Below are positions 1 to 7,437 of a stretch of DNA of 9,641 nt, piece after piece. The position numbers and the translations under genes are program-made. The DNA is from Actinomycetota bacterium (lineage in GTDB: Bacteria; Actinomycetota; Actinomycetes; S36-B12). Numbering within the stretch: position 1 is the first letter of the stretch; each line of letters opens with the position of its first letter. The stretch spans positions 1 through 9,641 of the forward strand of contig CANJCG010000061.1 in the NCBI GenBank assembly GCA_947472655.1, written 5' to 3'. The notes under the pieces are model-generated. The model had not been told where the DNA came from and searched no databases. It was given only the letters and a program-made list of their open reading frames with translations.

Positions 1-1638
1 CGAGGCCTATTCGATCCAGATGCACCCGCTGGTAGTAGCCCCTTTGATCACCACATCTGGGTAATCGCTTCTGATGGTGACCTTCAAGAAGGTGTTTCCG
101 GTGAAGCCTCCTCGCTTGCAGGCACACAGGCTCTCAGCAACTTGACCGTGATTTGGGATGACAATCACATTTCCATCGAGGGCGATACCGAAGTCGCTTT
201 CACTGAAGACGTTATTGCCCGTTACGCCTCGTATGGTTGGGCTACGCATCAGGTAGATCGTCTTGACGATGGCAATATTGATTTGCCAGCCGTTTACGAA
301 GCTTTAGAAAAATCGAAAACTGAAACTAGTCGTCCTACTTTCATCGCAATGCGTTCCACCATTGCTTGGCCGGCACCAAATGCTCGGGGTACGTCAAAGG
401 CGCATGGCTCTGCCTTGGGTGCAGCTGAAATTGCTGCAACGAAAATTGAACTTAATTTGAACCCTGATGTGTCATTCGCATTTGATCAGGAAGTTCTCGA
501 TGCTGTTCGGGAACGGCTGACCAGCCGAGTGACATCAGACAGACGCCGCTGGAACGAATCTTTCGAAACTTGGCGAAAGAGCGAACCGGGCCGAGCTGCT
601 TTGCTGGATCGCATCAGCTCTGGTGAACTGCCAAACGGCTTCAATGAAGTTCTGCCACAGTGGTCTGAAACCGATGTGTTGGCAACACGAAAGGCTTCAG
701 GCGACGTCATCAATGCCATCGCCAAGGTGATGCCCGAATTTTGGGGTGGATCCGCAGACTTAGCGGAGTCAAACAATACGACGATCGAAGGCGGGAAGAG
801 TTTCCTTCCTGTCACCACCACCGCACCAGATGCCTCACGATATGGGCGCATCGTCCACTATGGAATTCGCGAACATGCGATGGGCGCCGCAGTTAATGGC
901 ATGTCGCTGAGCCGGCTCACGAGACCCTTCTGCGGAACGTTCCTTGTGTTCAGTGACTACATGCGCGGCGCTGTACGACTTGCAGCCTTGATGCAAATAC
1001 CCGTGACGTACGTGTGGACGCATGACTCGATTGGCTTGGGTGAAGATGGGCCAACTCATCAGCCTGTAGAACATCTGTGGAGCCTTCGGGCAATGCCGGG
1101 GCTTAGCGTTGTTCGACCAGCTGATGCAAACGAAACTGCTGCTGCTTGGCACGCAACCTTGACTCAACATCGTCCGGTTGGTCTCGTTCTTACCCGTCAA
1201 AACGTGCCGACCATAACCACCTCTACTCAGGCGCTCAGCGGTGTTCGCCGGGGCGCGTACGTTATAGCAACTCACGAATCACCACAGGTTCTATTGATGG
1301 CAACAGGTTCAGAAGTTCAACTTGCGTTGAAGGCGCACGAAGAACTTGCAAGTGAAGGCGTCACTAGTCGAGTTATCTCGATGCCATGCCTTGAATGGTT
1401 TGACGAACAAGACCAGGCATATCGCGACTCGGTTCTACTGCCTAGCGTTCGCGCACGAGTTTCAGTCGAAGCCGGTGCCACTTTAGGCTGGTGGAAGTAC
1501 GTTGGCGATCGTGGCCGAACTATCGGACTTGATCACTTTGGTGCAAGCGCCTCAGACAAAGTCCTGTTCCAGGAATTTGGTATCACCGTCGAGGCAGTTA
1601 AAGCTGCTGCAAAGGCTTCACTTAACGATCCATCCTGA
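1..1638 (+). CDS. tkt: Transketolase, 5'-truncated by the window edge
   Basis: Thiamine-diphosphate enzyme of the non-oxidative pentose phosphate pathway. It moves two-carbon ketol units between xylulose-5-phosphate and ribose-5-phosphate or erythrose-4-phosphate in the cytoplasm. The frame is open from base 1 and gives 545 residues. Actinobacterial transketolases are about 700 long, so roughly 155 N-terminal residues lie upstream; the first ATG in frame (142) is internal. Visible motifs are the cofactor/metal-binding SDGDLQEG stretch (from about base 70), WDDNHISI just after it, REHAMG with the catalytic glutamate (codon 871-873), and the transketolase signature DSIGLGEDGPTHQP (about bases 1024-1065). 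The C-terminal domain contains VVRPADANE, TGSEVQLAL and SMPCLEWF. The HHIWVIASDGD wording matches the actinobacterial form rather than the E. coli form. It is the first visible gene of the tkt-tal-zwf-opcA-pgl operon. No frameshift or missing catalytic residue is seen. Confidence 0.97.
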   Translation, partial: RGLFDPDAPAGSSPFDHHIWVIASDGDLQEGVSGEASSLAGTQALSNLTVIWDDNHISIEGDTEVAFTEDVIARYASYGWATHQVDRLDDGNIDLPAVYEALEKSKTETSRPTFIAMRSTIAWPAPNARGTSKAHGSALGAAEIAATKIELNLNPDVSFAFDQEVLDAVRERLTSRVTSDRRRWNESFETWRKSEPGRAALLDRISSGELPNGFNEVLPQWSETDVLATRKASGDVINAIAKVMPEFWGGSADLAESNNTTIEGGKSFLPVTTTAPDASRYGRIVHYGIREHAMGAAVNGMSLSRLTRPFCGTFLVFSDYMRGAVRLAALMQIPVTYVWTHDSIGLGEDGPTHQPVEHLWSLRAMPGLSVVRPADANETAAAWHATLTQHRPVGLVLTRQNVPTITTSTQALSGVRRGAYVIATHESPQVLLMATGSEVQLALKAHEELASEGVTSRVISMPCLEWFDEQDQAYRDSVLLPSVRARVSVEAGATLGWWKYVGDRGRTIGLDHFGASASDKVLFQEFGITVEAVKAAAKASLNDPS

Positions 1639-1660
1639 ATCACTCGTTTGGAGACTCATC

Positions 1661-2773
1661 ATGTCAACAGAAATACTTCGGGTGCTAACAGAATCTGGCG
1701 TGTCAATCTGGCTTGATGACCTCAGTCGCTCACGTCTGCGTTCGGGCAACCTTGCTGACCTGGTTGCGACGAAATCCATTCGCGGGGTCACGTCGAATCC
1801 TTCGATCTTTCAGGCGGCAATCTCAAAGGGTGCGATGGATTACGCGGCTGACCTCAAAGATTTAGCCAAACAAGGCCTAGACGTAGATCTCGTGATTCAA
1901 CGCCTCACTACAGACGATGTCAGAAATGCATGTGATGTGCTGTTGTCGGTCTATCAGGCCACAGGTGGTTTGGATGGCCGCGTTTCCATTGAAGTTGATC
2001 CCCGTCTTGCGCATGAAACCCAGCGCACAATAGATCAGGCCAGCGAACTTTGGACAATGATTGACCGACCTAACCTTCTTATCAAGATTCCGGCGACTCT
2101 TGCTGGGCTTGAAGCGATTACCGAAACGATCAGTAATGGCATAAGCGTCAATGTGACTCTTATTTTTTCAGTTGATCGTTACGGCATGGTGATTCAAGCT
2201 TATGAAGACGGACTCCGAAAGGCTGCTCATCGCGGACTAGATCTGTCGCAGATTCATTCCGTTGCTTCGTTTTTCGTCAGTCGCGTTGATACCGATGTTG
2301 ATAACAGGCTCGATGCTTTGGGTACGGAGCAAGCGGCTGCGTTGCGCGGCAAAGCCGCACTGGCTAATGCACGGATGGCCTGGGAGCTGTATCAAGAGCG
2401 CCTGGATCGTGACGAATGGGCTGCTCTGCTCGCGCTTGGGGCTAATGCCCAGCGTCCACTCTGGGCATCCACTGGGGTGAAGGATCCAACCTACGACGAC
2501 ACGAGATACGTAATCGATTTATCCGTACAGGGCTGCGTGAACACCATGCCTGAAGCAACCCTTGATTCTGTAGCCGACCATGGGGTTTTCCGAGGCGACA
2601 CCGTAACCGGAACCGGAGCAGCCTCAGCGCAAGTGTGGCAGTCACTCGCGGAATTGGGTATTGATCAAGCCGCGGTATGTGAGCATCTGGAACAAGACGG
2701 AGTGAAAAAGTTTATTGATGCTTGGGAAGACCTGCGCGCGACAGTGCAGACAGCAATCGATCAGATCTCATAA
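1661..2773 (+). CDS. tal: Transaldolase
   Basis: Transfers a dihydroxyacetone unit from sedoheptulose-7-phosphate to glyceraldehyde-3-phosphate, linking the pentose phosphate pathway to glycolysis. The 370-residue length matches the long transaldolases of actinobacteria. Motifs in order: WLDDLSR (residues 17-23), GVTSNPSIFQ, SIEVDP, NLLIKIPAT with the Schiff-base lysine at residue 142, GISVNVTLIFS, and SVASFFVSRVD. The reading frame is open upstream to at least 1502, but that would overlap tkt. ATG 1661 is preferred because GGAG (1650-1653) sits 7 bases before it and the N-terminus then matches the family. It starts 22 bases after the tkt stop and ends 12 bases before zwf, so it is presumably cotranscribed with both. 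Confidence 0.97.
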   Translation: MSTEILRVLTESGVSIWLDDLSRSRLRSGNLADLVATKSIRGVTSNPSIFQAAISKGAMDYAADLKDLAKQGLDVDLVIQRLTTDDVRNACDVLLSVYQATGGLDGRVSIEVDPRLAHETQRTIDQASELWTMIDRPNLLIKIPATLAGLEAITETISNGISVNVTLIFSVDRYGMVIQAYEDGLRKAAHRGLDLSQIHSVASFFVSRVDTDVDNRLDALGTEQAAALRGKAALANARMAWELYQERLDRDEWAALLALGANAQRPLWASTGVKDPTYDDTRYVIDLSVQGCVNTMPEATLDSVADHGVFRGDTVTGTGAASAQVWQSLAELGIDQAAVCEHLEQDGVKKFIDAWEDLRATVQTAIDQIS

Positions 2774-2785
2774 CCCCGGACAGTG

Positions 2786-4306
2786 ATGACAAATCCCCTT
2801 CGCAACTCAATCGATCACCGGCTTCCTCGGATTGCCGGACCATGCGGTCTGGTGCTTTTTGGCGTGACCGGAGATCTGGCTCGTAAAAAAGTCATGCCTG
2901 CAATTTATGACCTAGCTAATCGAGGGTTCTTACCCCCGGGATTTTCTCTGGTTGGATTTGCCCGCCGCGATTGGGTTGATGAAGATTTTGCTCAGATCGT
3001 TCATGACGCCGTTCGTGAGCATTCCCGAACGCCATTTCGAGAAGAAACCTGGAAGCAGCTCAGTGAAGGAATCCGGTTCGTGACCGGGGATCTGGACGAT
3101 GCCGCCGCGTATAGCGAATTGTCTCGAGTGGTTGCAGATCTCGACCTCACTCGTGGCACTGGCGGTAATCATGCTTTTTATCTTTCCATTCCACCCGGTT
3201 TATTTCCAGTCGTCCTCGAGCATCTTAAAAGTTCAGGTCTTGCGCAGGACACGCCTGATTCTTGGCGCAGGGTAGTAGTTGAAAAACCTTTCGGGCACGA
3301 TCTCAAGAGCGCCCAAGAATTGAATGATCTCGTTGGAACGGTCTTTGAAACCGGCTCAGTTTTTCGAATAGATCACTACCTTGGAAAAGAGACAGTTCAA
3401 AACATTATGGCTGTTCGTTTTGCCAACGCAATGTTTGAACCCTTGTGGAATGGGAACTACGTCGACAATGTGCAAATCACGATGGCCGAAGACATCGGTA
3501 TCGGTGGTAGAGCTGGGTATTACGACGGTATCGGTGCGGCACGAGATGTGATCCAAAACCATCTATTGCAATTGTTAGCGCTCACTGCAATGGAAGAGCC
3601 ACTGAACTTCAACGCGGCCGAAGTGCGTGCCGAAAAAGAAAAAGTTCTTTCCGCGGTTCGTCTGCCTAAGGATTTAAGTTTGCACACCACTCGAGGCCAA
3701 TATGCGCAGGGTTGGCAAGGCGGAATTCCGGTACCTGGCTATTTGCAAGAAGAAGGGATCGATCCGAACTCGATCACTGAAACTTTCGCGGCCATGCGTG
3801 TTGATATCGACAATAGACGCTGGGCTGGAGTTCCCTTCTATCTGCGCACAGGCAAACGCTTAGGGCGTCGAGTCACTGAGGTTGCTGTGATTTTCAAGCG
3901 TGCACCACATCTGCCCTTCAGTGTTGATTCAGTTCAGGAACTCGGCAATAACGCCCTAGTTTTCCGAATTCAGCCCGATGAAGGAATTACTGTTCGCTTC
4001 GGATCTAAGGTGCCCGATACTTCTCAAATTGAAGTACGCGATGTAACCATGGATTTCCAATACGGTGAAACCTTCGTTGAATCTAGCCCTGAAGCCTACG
4101 AGCGCTTGATTCTCGACGTGTTGATCGGTGATCCACCACTGTTTCCACGACACGTTGAAGTCGAATTAGGTTGGAAGATTCTTGATCCCGTGTTGGAATA
4201 TTGGGCAACACAAGGACAACCCGACCAATATGTGTCTGGTGGCTGGGGACCGCACAGTCAATATGACATGTTGGCTCGCGATGGACGCACGTGGAGGCGG
4301 CCATGA
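2786..4306 (+). CDS. zwf: Glucose-6-phosphate 1-dehydrogenase
   Basis: Oxidises glucose-6-phosphate to 6-phosphogluconolactone with reduction of NADP+, the entry and main NADPH-generating step of the oxidative pentose phosphate pathway. The protein has 506 residues, normal for the family. The Rossmann-fold dinucleotide motif is GVTGDLA (residues 26-32). EKPFGHD follows, with its conserved lysine at residue 167, and then the substrate/active-site signature RIDHYLGK (residues 194-201). GTG 2783 lies directly before ATG 2786. I chose the ATG because the only purine-rich element, GGA at 2778-2780, is 5 bases from it and just 2 from the GTG; this site is weak. The stop overlaps the opcA start (ATGA at 4303-4306). 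The protein has one cysteine, residue 20, just before the Rossmann motif. Confidence 0.97.
   Translation: MTNPLRNSIDHRLPRIAGPCGLVLFGVTGDLARKKVMPAIYDLANRGFLPPGFSLVGFARRDWVDEDFAQIVHDAVREHSRTPFREETWKQLSEGIRFVTGDLDDAAAYSELSRVVADLDLTRGTGGNHAFYLSIPPGLFPVVLEHLKSSGLAQDTPDSWRRVVVEKPFGHDLKSAQELNDLVGTVFETGSVFRIDHYLGKETVQNIMAVRFANAMFEPLWNGNYVDNVQITMAEDIGIGGRAGYYDGIGAARDVIQNHLLQLLALTAMEEPLNFNAAEVRAEKEKVLSAVRLPKDLSLHTTRGQYAQGWQGGIPVPGYLQEEGIDPNSITETFAAMRVDIDNRRWAGVPFYLRTGKRLGRRVTEVAVIFKRAPHLPFSVDSVQELGNNALVFRIQPDEGITVRFGSKVPDTSQIEVRDVTMDFQYGETFVESSPEAYERLILDVLIGDPPLFPRHVEVELGWKILDPVLEYWATQGQPDQYVSGGWGPHSQYDMLARDGRTWRRP
4293..4297 (+). promoter_or_regulatory. Shine-Dalgarno site fixing the opcA start
   Basis: A full GGAGG lies inside the last codons of zwf, 5 bases before ATG 4303. 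It decides the start over the in-frame GTG at 4291, which would lie before the ribosome site, and allows fresh initiation as well as coupled translation from zwf. Confidence 0.8.
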
Positions 4307-5199
4307 TTCGGCTGGAAGACACCAGCGGTGGAGCTGTTGCGGCTGCGATAAATGCGGAACGTCGTCGAATAGGTTCTCCGGCTACCGGAATGGTCCTGAC
4401 CCTGCTCATTTTGGCAGATGAAGATACGCAAGCTGACGCAACTGATGCTGCTGTTGCGACTGCGCATCAACACCCCATGCGCATCATTACCTTGATCCCA
4501 CGACCAGATGCTCGCCATACGCAGCTCGACGCTGAGATCCGCGTGGGTGGCGATGACGGACCAGGTGAAGTTGCCATTCTTCGACTCCGGGGTGAGCTTT
4601 CAAATTATCCAAACTCTGTTGCAGTACCACTCTTACTACCCGACACTCCTGTAGTCGCATATTGGCCCGGTGACTCCCCTGCCGTGCCATCTGAAAGTTT
4701 GATTGGCCGCCATGCTCAACGCCGAATCACGGATTCGTCAAGTTTTTCTGATCCTTATGAGGCCTTGCGTATTCGAAAGGCTGGCTACATACCCGGCGAT
4801 AGCGATCTGGCGTGGGCTCGCTGTACACAATGGCGGTCCGTTCTCGCAGCTATCTTCGATGCACCGATGTCCAATGTGCACAACATCCGGGTGTCGGGAG
4901 AAAGAAACAATCCCAGCGTGATTCTCATGGGAGCTTGGCTAAGCCAAAGTTTGGGCGCAAGCCTGGAGACCATCTGGGATGACACCATCGCAATTTCCGC
5001 AGTTGAACTAGACATGGACGATGGCGTGCTGTCGATCACTAGAGTGGACCAAAAGACCGCCACTATTAGGAGACCTGGGCTAGCTGACCAGCAAGTAAGT
5101 TTGCCGCACCGATCAACTTCGGCATTAATCGCTGAAGAGTTACGTCGCCTTGATCCAGATGACATGTACGGGCTCGTAATTTCGAAACTGGATCTATGA
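4303..5199 (+). CDS. opcA: Glucose-6-phosphate dehydrogenase assembly/effector protein OpcA
   Basis: Non-catalytic partner of Zwf, first described in cyanobacteria and almost always next to zwf in actinobacteria, where it is needed for proper Zwf oligomerisation and activity. The protein has 298 residues, the usual actinobacterial length. Recognisable stretches are GMVLTLLIL near residue 30, VPLLLPDTPVVAYWPG in the middle, GDSDLAWARCTQWR (about residues 165-178), and a C-terminal region ending in MYGLVISKLD. ATG 4303 overlaps the zwf stop and the TGA at 5197-5199 overlaps the pgl start, which suggests translational coupling and matched amounts of the three proteins. It has no signal peptide or membrane segment. 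Only one cysteine is present, residue 174. The identity rests on both family motifs and the position between zwf and pgl. Confidence 0.93.
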   Translation: MIRLEDTSGGAVAAAINAERRRIGSPATGMVLTLLILADEDTQADATDAAVATAHQHPMRIITLIPRPDARHTQLDAEIRVGGDDGPGEVAILRLRGELSNYPNSVAVPLLLPDTPVVAYWPGDSPAVPSESLIGRHAQRRITDSSSFSDPYEALRIRKAGYIPGDSDLAWARCTQWRSVLAAIFDAPMSNVHNIRVSGERNNPSVILMGAWLSQSLGASLETIWDDTIAISAVELDMDDGVLSITRVDQKTATIRRPGLADQQVSLPHRSTSALIAEELRRLDPDDMYGLVISKLDL

Positions 5200-5954
5200 C
5201 GGTCCCCGAACTTGTTCGCTACTTAGATGCAGACACGCTAGCGGAGGCAGCGGCTGGACGACTCGTTGCTGCCGTGGTTGAGGCACAAGAGCAGCGAGAA
5301 TTTGCGCACGTAGTTTTGACCGGTGGCGGTATCGGTACTGCGGTGTTGTCGGCATTGGGCACAAGTCCGGCCGTAGCCGCCATAGATTGGCAACGGATTC
5401 ACCTCTGGTGGGGTGACGAGAGATATCTCCCAACTGGAGACCTCGAGCGCAATGACACTTCCGCACATGAACTCCTCATTGATCACGTAGCCATCCCCCG
5501 AGAACATGTGCACTCCATCAACGGACCTGATCGCAGCGAAACTCCAGAACTTTCGGCGCAGAATTACGAGCAACTCTTGCTAACTGCCGGCAGTGGAGTT
5601 ATCCCGACTTTCGATGTCGTGCTCCTGGGTATCGGGCCCGATGCGCATGTGGCTTCATTGTTTCCTGAGTATCCCCAAACTCATGAAGATCGTTTTGTCG
5701 TTGCCGTACACAATTCGCCAAAACCACCAGCTACTCGAGTGACGTTAACTTTCGCTGCCCTCAACACATCGAGACAAGCGTGGATACTTGCATCGGGCGA
5801 AAGTAAGGCAGAGGCGATTCGCTTGGCGTTAGATCCCATGGCTGGACCTCGTCAGATTCCTGCAAGCGGTATCCGAGCCTTGCACACGCTCTTTCTCGCT
5901 GATAGTTCTGCCACAAAAGAACTCCCGGCCGACTTTGGTCGACCGGGAGCTTAA
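5196..5954 (+). CDS. pgl: 6-Phosphogluconolactonase (DevB/NagB-like family)
   Basis: Hydrolyses 6-phosphogluconolactone, the Zwf product, to 6-phosphogluconate. The 252-residue length is typical. Motifs are VVLTGGGIGTAVLSAL near residue 40 (phosphate-binding loop of the glucosamine-6-phosphate isomerase-like fold), the WWGDERYLP stretch near residue 70, GIGPDAHVASLFP (residues 145-157, with the expected catalytic histidine at 151), and PASGIR near the C-terminus. The start overlaps the opcA stop as ATGA (5196-5199). Only a weak GGA lies 3 bases before it, so translation probably depends on reinitiation after opcA. It is the last gene of the operon and converges on rbpA with 13 bases between stops. 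Its final codons (Leu-Pro-Ala-Asp-Phe-Gly-Arg-Pro-Gly) are built from a near-perfect hairpin; see the terminator entry. Confidence 0.96.
   Translation: MTVPELVRYLDADTLAEAAAGRLVAAVVEAQEQREFAHVVLTGGGIGTAVLSALGTSPAVAAIDWQRIHLWWGDERYLPTGDLERNDTSAHELLIDHVAIPREHVHSINGPDRSETPELSAQNYEQLLLTAGSGVIPTFDVVLLGIGPDAHVASLFPEYPQTHEDRFVVAVHNSPKPPATRVTLTFAALNTSRQAWILASGESKAEAIRLALDPMAGPRQIPASGIRALHTLFLADSSATKELPADFGRPGA
5914..5949 (-). terminator. Rho-independent terminator of the gap-rbpA operon, inside the 3' end of pgl
   Basis: The arms 5922-5933 and 5938-5949 pair over 12 bases with one C-A mismatch (5929/5942) around a TTTG/CAAA tetraloop; the outer 7 pairs are mostly G-C. Read on the minus strand, the stem starts 18 bases after the rbpA stop and is followed at once by TTCTTTTG (5921-5914). 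That is the classic layout of an intrinsic terminator. On the plus strand the stem is followed by CTTAAGTACT, without a T-run, so it would stop pgl transcripts less well, though it may act in both directions. Confidence 0.75.
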
Positions 5955-5967
5955 GTACTACCAGCGC

Positions 5968-6306
5968 TTAAATAACTTTTCCGCGCAGTTTGCTGAGGGC
6001 TTCGTCAAGGATGGCAGCTCCATCCACGTCTGAACGACGTTCTTTTACATAAGCAAGGTGCGTCTTGTACGGCTCCACCTTGGGCGGAGCAGGTGGGTTT
6101 TCTTTATCCTTGCCTGCGGGCAAGCCACATCGTGGGCAGTCCCATTCGTCGGGGATCGCCGCATCTGAAGCGAAGCTTGGCTTTGATTCATGCTTGCGCG
6201 AGCACCAGAAGGAAACCCAAATACGCGGCGCCGCATCGCCCCGCTCTGCTTCGCCCATTGGGCCTGCCCCAACGCGACTACCACGGATAGCACTTCCACC
6301 AGCCAT
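5968..6306 (-). CDS. rbpA: RbpA-family RNA polymerase-binding protein (zinc-type)
   Basis: RbpA proteins bind RNA polymerase and the principal sigma factor in actinobacteria and stabilise open complexes. This 112-residue protein has the family layout. An N-terminal tail (IRGSRVG, residues 7-13) comes first, then a core domain with Cys35, His39, Cys57 and Cys60 that would hold a zinc ion as in the Streptomyces type. A proline-rich basic linker (about 70-81) follows, and then a C-terminal sigma-interacting segment containing THLAYVKERRS (82-92), including the ERR triplet. The segment differs from the THWDML-ERR wording I recall for the essential M. tuberculosis and S. coelicolor RbpA, so this may be a paralogue and not the main RbpA. 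ATG 6306 follows a strong AGGAGG. It is the last gene of the glycolytic operon, 29 bases after secG, and a terminator follows. Family assignment is firm; the exact role is inferred. Confidence 0.85.
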   Translation of the reverse strand: MAGGSAIRGSRVGAGPMGEAERGDAAPRIWVSFWCSRKHESKPSFASDAAIPDEWDCPRCGLPAGKDKENPPAPPKVEPYKTHLAYVKERRSDVDGAAILDEALSKLRGKVI

Positions 6307-6311
6307 TTTTT

Positions 6312-6317
6312 CCTCCT
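6312..6317 (-). promoter_or_regulatory. Shine-Dalgarno site of rbpA
   Basis: AGGAGG on the minus strand, 5 bases (all A) before ATG 6306. It is the best ribosome-binding site in the window and suggests RbpA is made in higher amount than its operon position alone would give. Confidence 0.85.
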
Positions 6318-6335
6318 ACTAGTCTCGCTACGGTA

Positions 6336-6584
6336 TTAAGCGCCGGTGCGAATGAGCAGACCAACGCCAACGATTGACGCAGCCCAGATAAGTCCAATTG
6401 CCACAGTGATTCGGTCCAGGTTTCGCTCGGCGACCGACGAGCCACCAACGGAAGAGCCCACTCCTCCACCGAAAAGGTTGGAGAGTCCACCACCTTTGCC
6501 TCGGTGTAGCAAAATGAGAACGATGAGCAGCACGCTGCAAATGATCAGCACAACAGCAAGCGCAATCGTGACAATGTTGAGCAA
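6336..6584 (-). CDS. secG: Preprotein translocase subunit SecG, TTG start
   Basis: Small membrane subunit of the SecYEG protein-export channel. The 82 residues form two hydrophobic helices, about residues 4-26 and 59-78. They are joined by a glycine-rich cytoplasmic loop with LLHRGKGGGLSNLFGGG (residues 25-41), the hallmark of the family. The start is TTG at 6584-6582. No ATG or GTG is available that keeps the first helix whole, and GGAG (6594-6591) sits 6 bases upstream. It lies 50 bases after tpiA, the usual actinobacterial place for secG, with no known metabolic link to the glycolytic genes. It may be cotranscribed or partly driven from the short gap before it. Confidence 0.95.
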   Translation of the reverse strand: MLNIVTIALAVVLIICSVLLIVLILLHRGKGGGLSNLFGGGVGSSVGGSSVAERNLDRITVAIGLIWAASIVGVGLLIRTGA

Positions 6585-6613
6585 GACGGACTCCGTATCA
6601 GTGTGAAGACCTC

Positions 6614-6645
6614 AGTATAGATCAGGCGAGCAGTTCAGTTGGCAA
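6614..6645 (-). promoter_or_regulatory. Possible weak promoter for secG-rbpA
   Basis: In the only sizeable gap of the minus-strand group (6585-6634), TATACT (minus strand, 6619-6614) resembles a -10 box about 30 bases before the secG start. The nearest -35-like hexamer, TTGCCA (6645-6640, overlapping the tpiA end), is 20 bases away, longer than the usual 16-19. It would let secG and rbpA be expressed apart from the glycolytic genes. This is a tentative call made by eye. Confidence 0.25.
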
Positions 6646-7435
6646 GATCAGCTGGGTGGAGCCGGTATCGCACGATTCCAACAAAATCGTCAGGATCCAG
6701 GCTTGCCCCGCCAACGAGCACCCCATCGATATCAGTTTGGGCCATGATTCCCGCAATATTGGAGCTTTTGACTGAGCCACCGTAGAGAATTCGGGTGCCT
6801 GCGGCGGTATCGGCTCCATGGATTTCGCCAAGACGAACGCGAATGGCTCGGCAAACCTCCTGGGCATCATTGGGGGTGGCCACTTCTCCTGTACCGATAG
6901 CCCAGACCGGCTCATAGGCAACGACGAGACCAGAAACCTGCTCTGCCGTGAATTCAGCTAACGATCCTTCAAGCTGAGCCAACACGAAAGCAACCTGCTC
7001 CCCCGACTTGCGTACGTCAAGGCCCTCACCAACGCAGACAATTGGGGTGATGTCGTCGCGTAGAGCGGCAGCAGCCTTGGCTTGAACGCTTACGTCGGTT
7101 TCTTGATGGTATTCCCGGCGTTCACTGTGACCCACGGTCACATATGAGCATCCCAATTTGGCAAGCATGGAGGAAGAGATCTCGCCTGTGAAAGCACCCG
7201 AGACTTGTGCTGAAATGTCTTGCGCTCCGTATTGGATGTCGTACTTATCTCCTTCAATCAGAGTTTGTACTGACCGAATATCCGTGAAAGGCGGGAGCAC
7301 TACAACATCAACTGCTGCAAAATCGGCTTCGTTAAGTGTGAAAGCTAATTTTTGCACCAATGAAAGTGCCTCGAAATGGTTGAGGTTCATCTTCCAGTTG
7401 CCCGCGATCAGTGGCTTGCGCTCGTTCTTTGCCAT
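6635..7435 (-). CDS. tpiA: Triosephosphate isomerase
   Basis: Interconverts dihydroxyacetone phosphate and glyceraldehyde-3-phosphate in glycolysis and gluconeogenesis. The protein has 266 residues, a TIM barrel of normal length. Active-site residues are all present: Asn13 and Lys15 in AGNWKMN, His103 in VGHSERR, Glu175 in AYEPVWAIGTG, then the phosphate-binding YGGSVK and GVLVGGASL. ATG 7435 starts 2 bases after the pgk TAG. A GAAGGG run at the pgk end provides the ribosome site, so translation is probably coupled to pgk. Confidence 0.98.
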   Translation of the reverse strand: MAKNERKPLIAGNWKMNLNHFEALSLVQKLAFTLNEADFAAVDVVVLPPFTDIRSVQTLIEGDKYDIQYGAQDISAQVSGAFTGEISSSMLAKLGCSYVTVGHSERREYHQETDVSVQAKAAAALRDDITPIVCVGEGLDVRKSGEQVAFVLAQLEGSLAEFTAEQVSGLVVAYEPVWAIGTGEVATPNDAQEVCRAIRVRLGEIHGADTAAGTRILYGGSVKSSNIAGIMAQTDIDGVLVGGASLDPDDFVGIVRYRLHPADLAN

Positions 7436-7437
7436 GG

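Noticed and set aside
835..1275. 146-aa open frame antisense to tkt
   Set aside because: Lies wholly across the conserved transketolase core, shows no recognisable motif and has cysteine/histidine-rich composition typical of a shadow frame.
1502..1660. N-terminal extension of tal into tkt
   Set aside because: Would overlap 137 bases of tkt; ATG 1661 has GGAG at proper spacing and gives the family N-terminus.
2346..2358. GCGGC-AAA-GCCGC hairpin in tal
   Set aside because: Short stem inside coding sequence with no T-run; not a terminator.
4291..4302. GTG 4291 as opcA start
   Set aside because: It lies before the GGAGG at 4293-4297, which is correctly placed for ATG 4303.
6065..6322. 85-aa plus-strand open frame across rbpA
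   Set aside because: Antisense to a well-supported RbpA-family gene with a strong ribosome site; it has no recognisable motif of its own.
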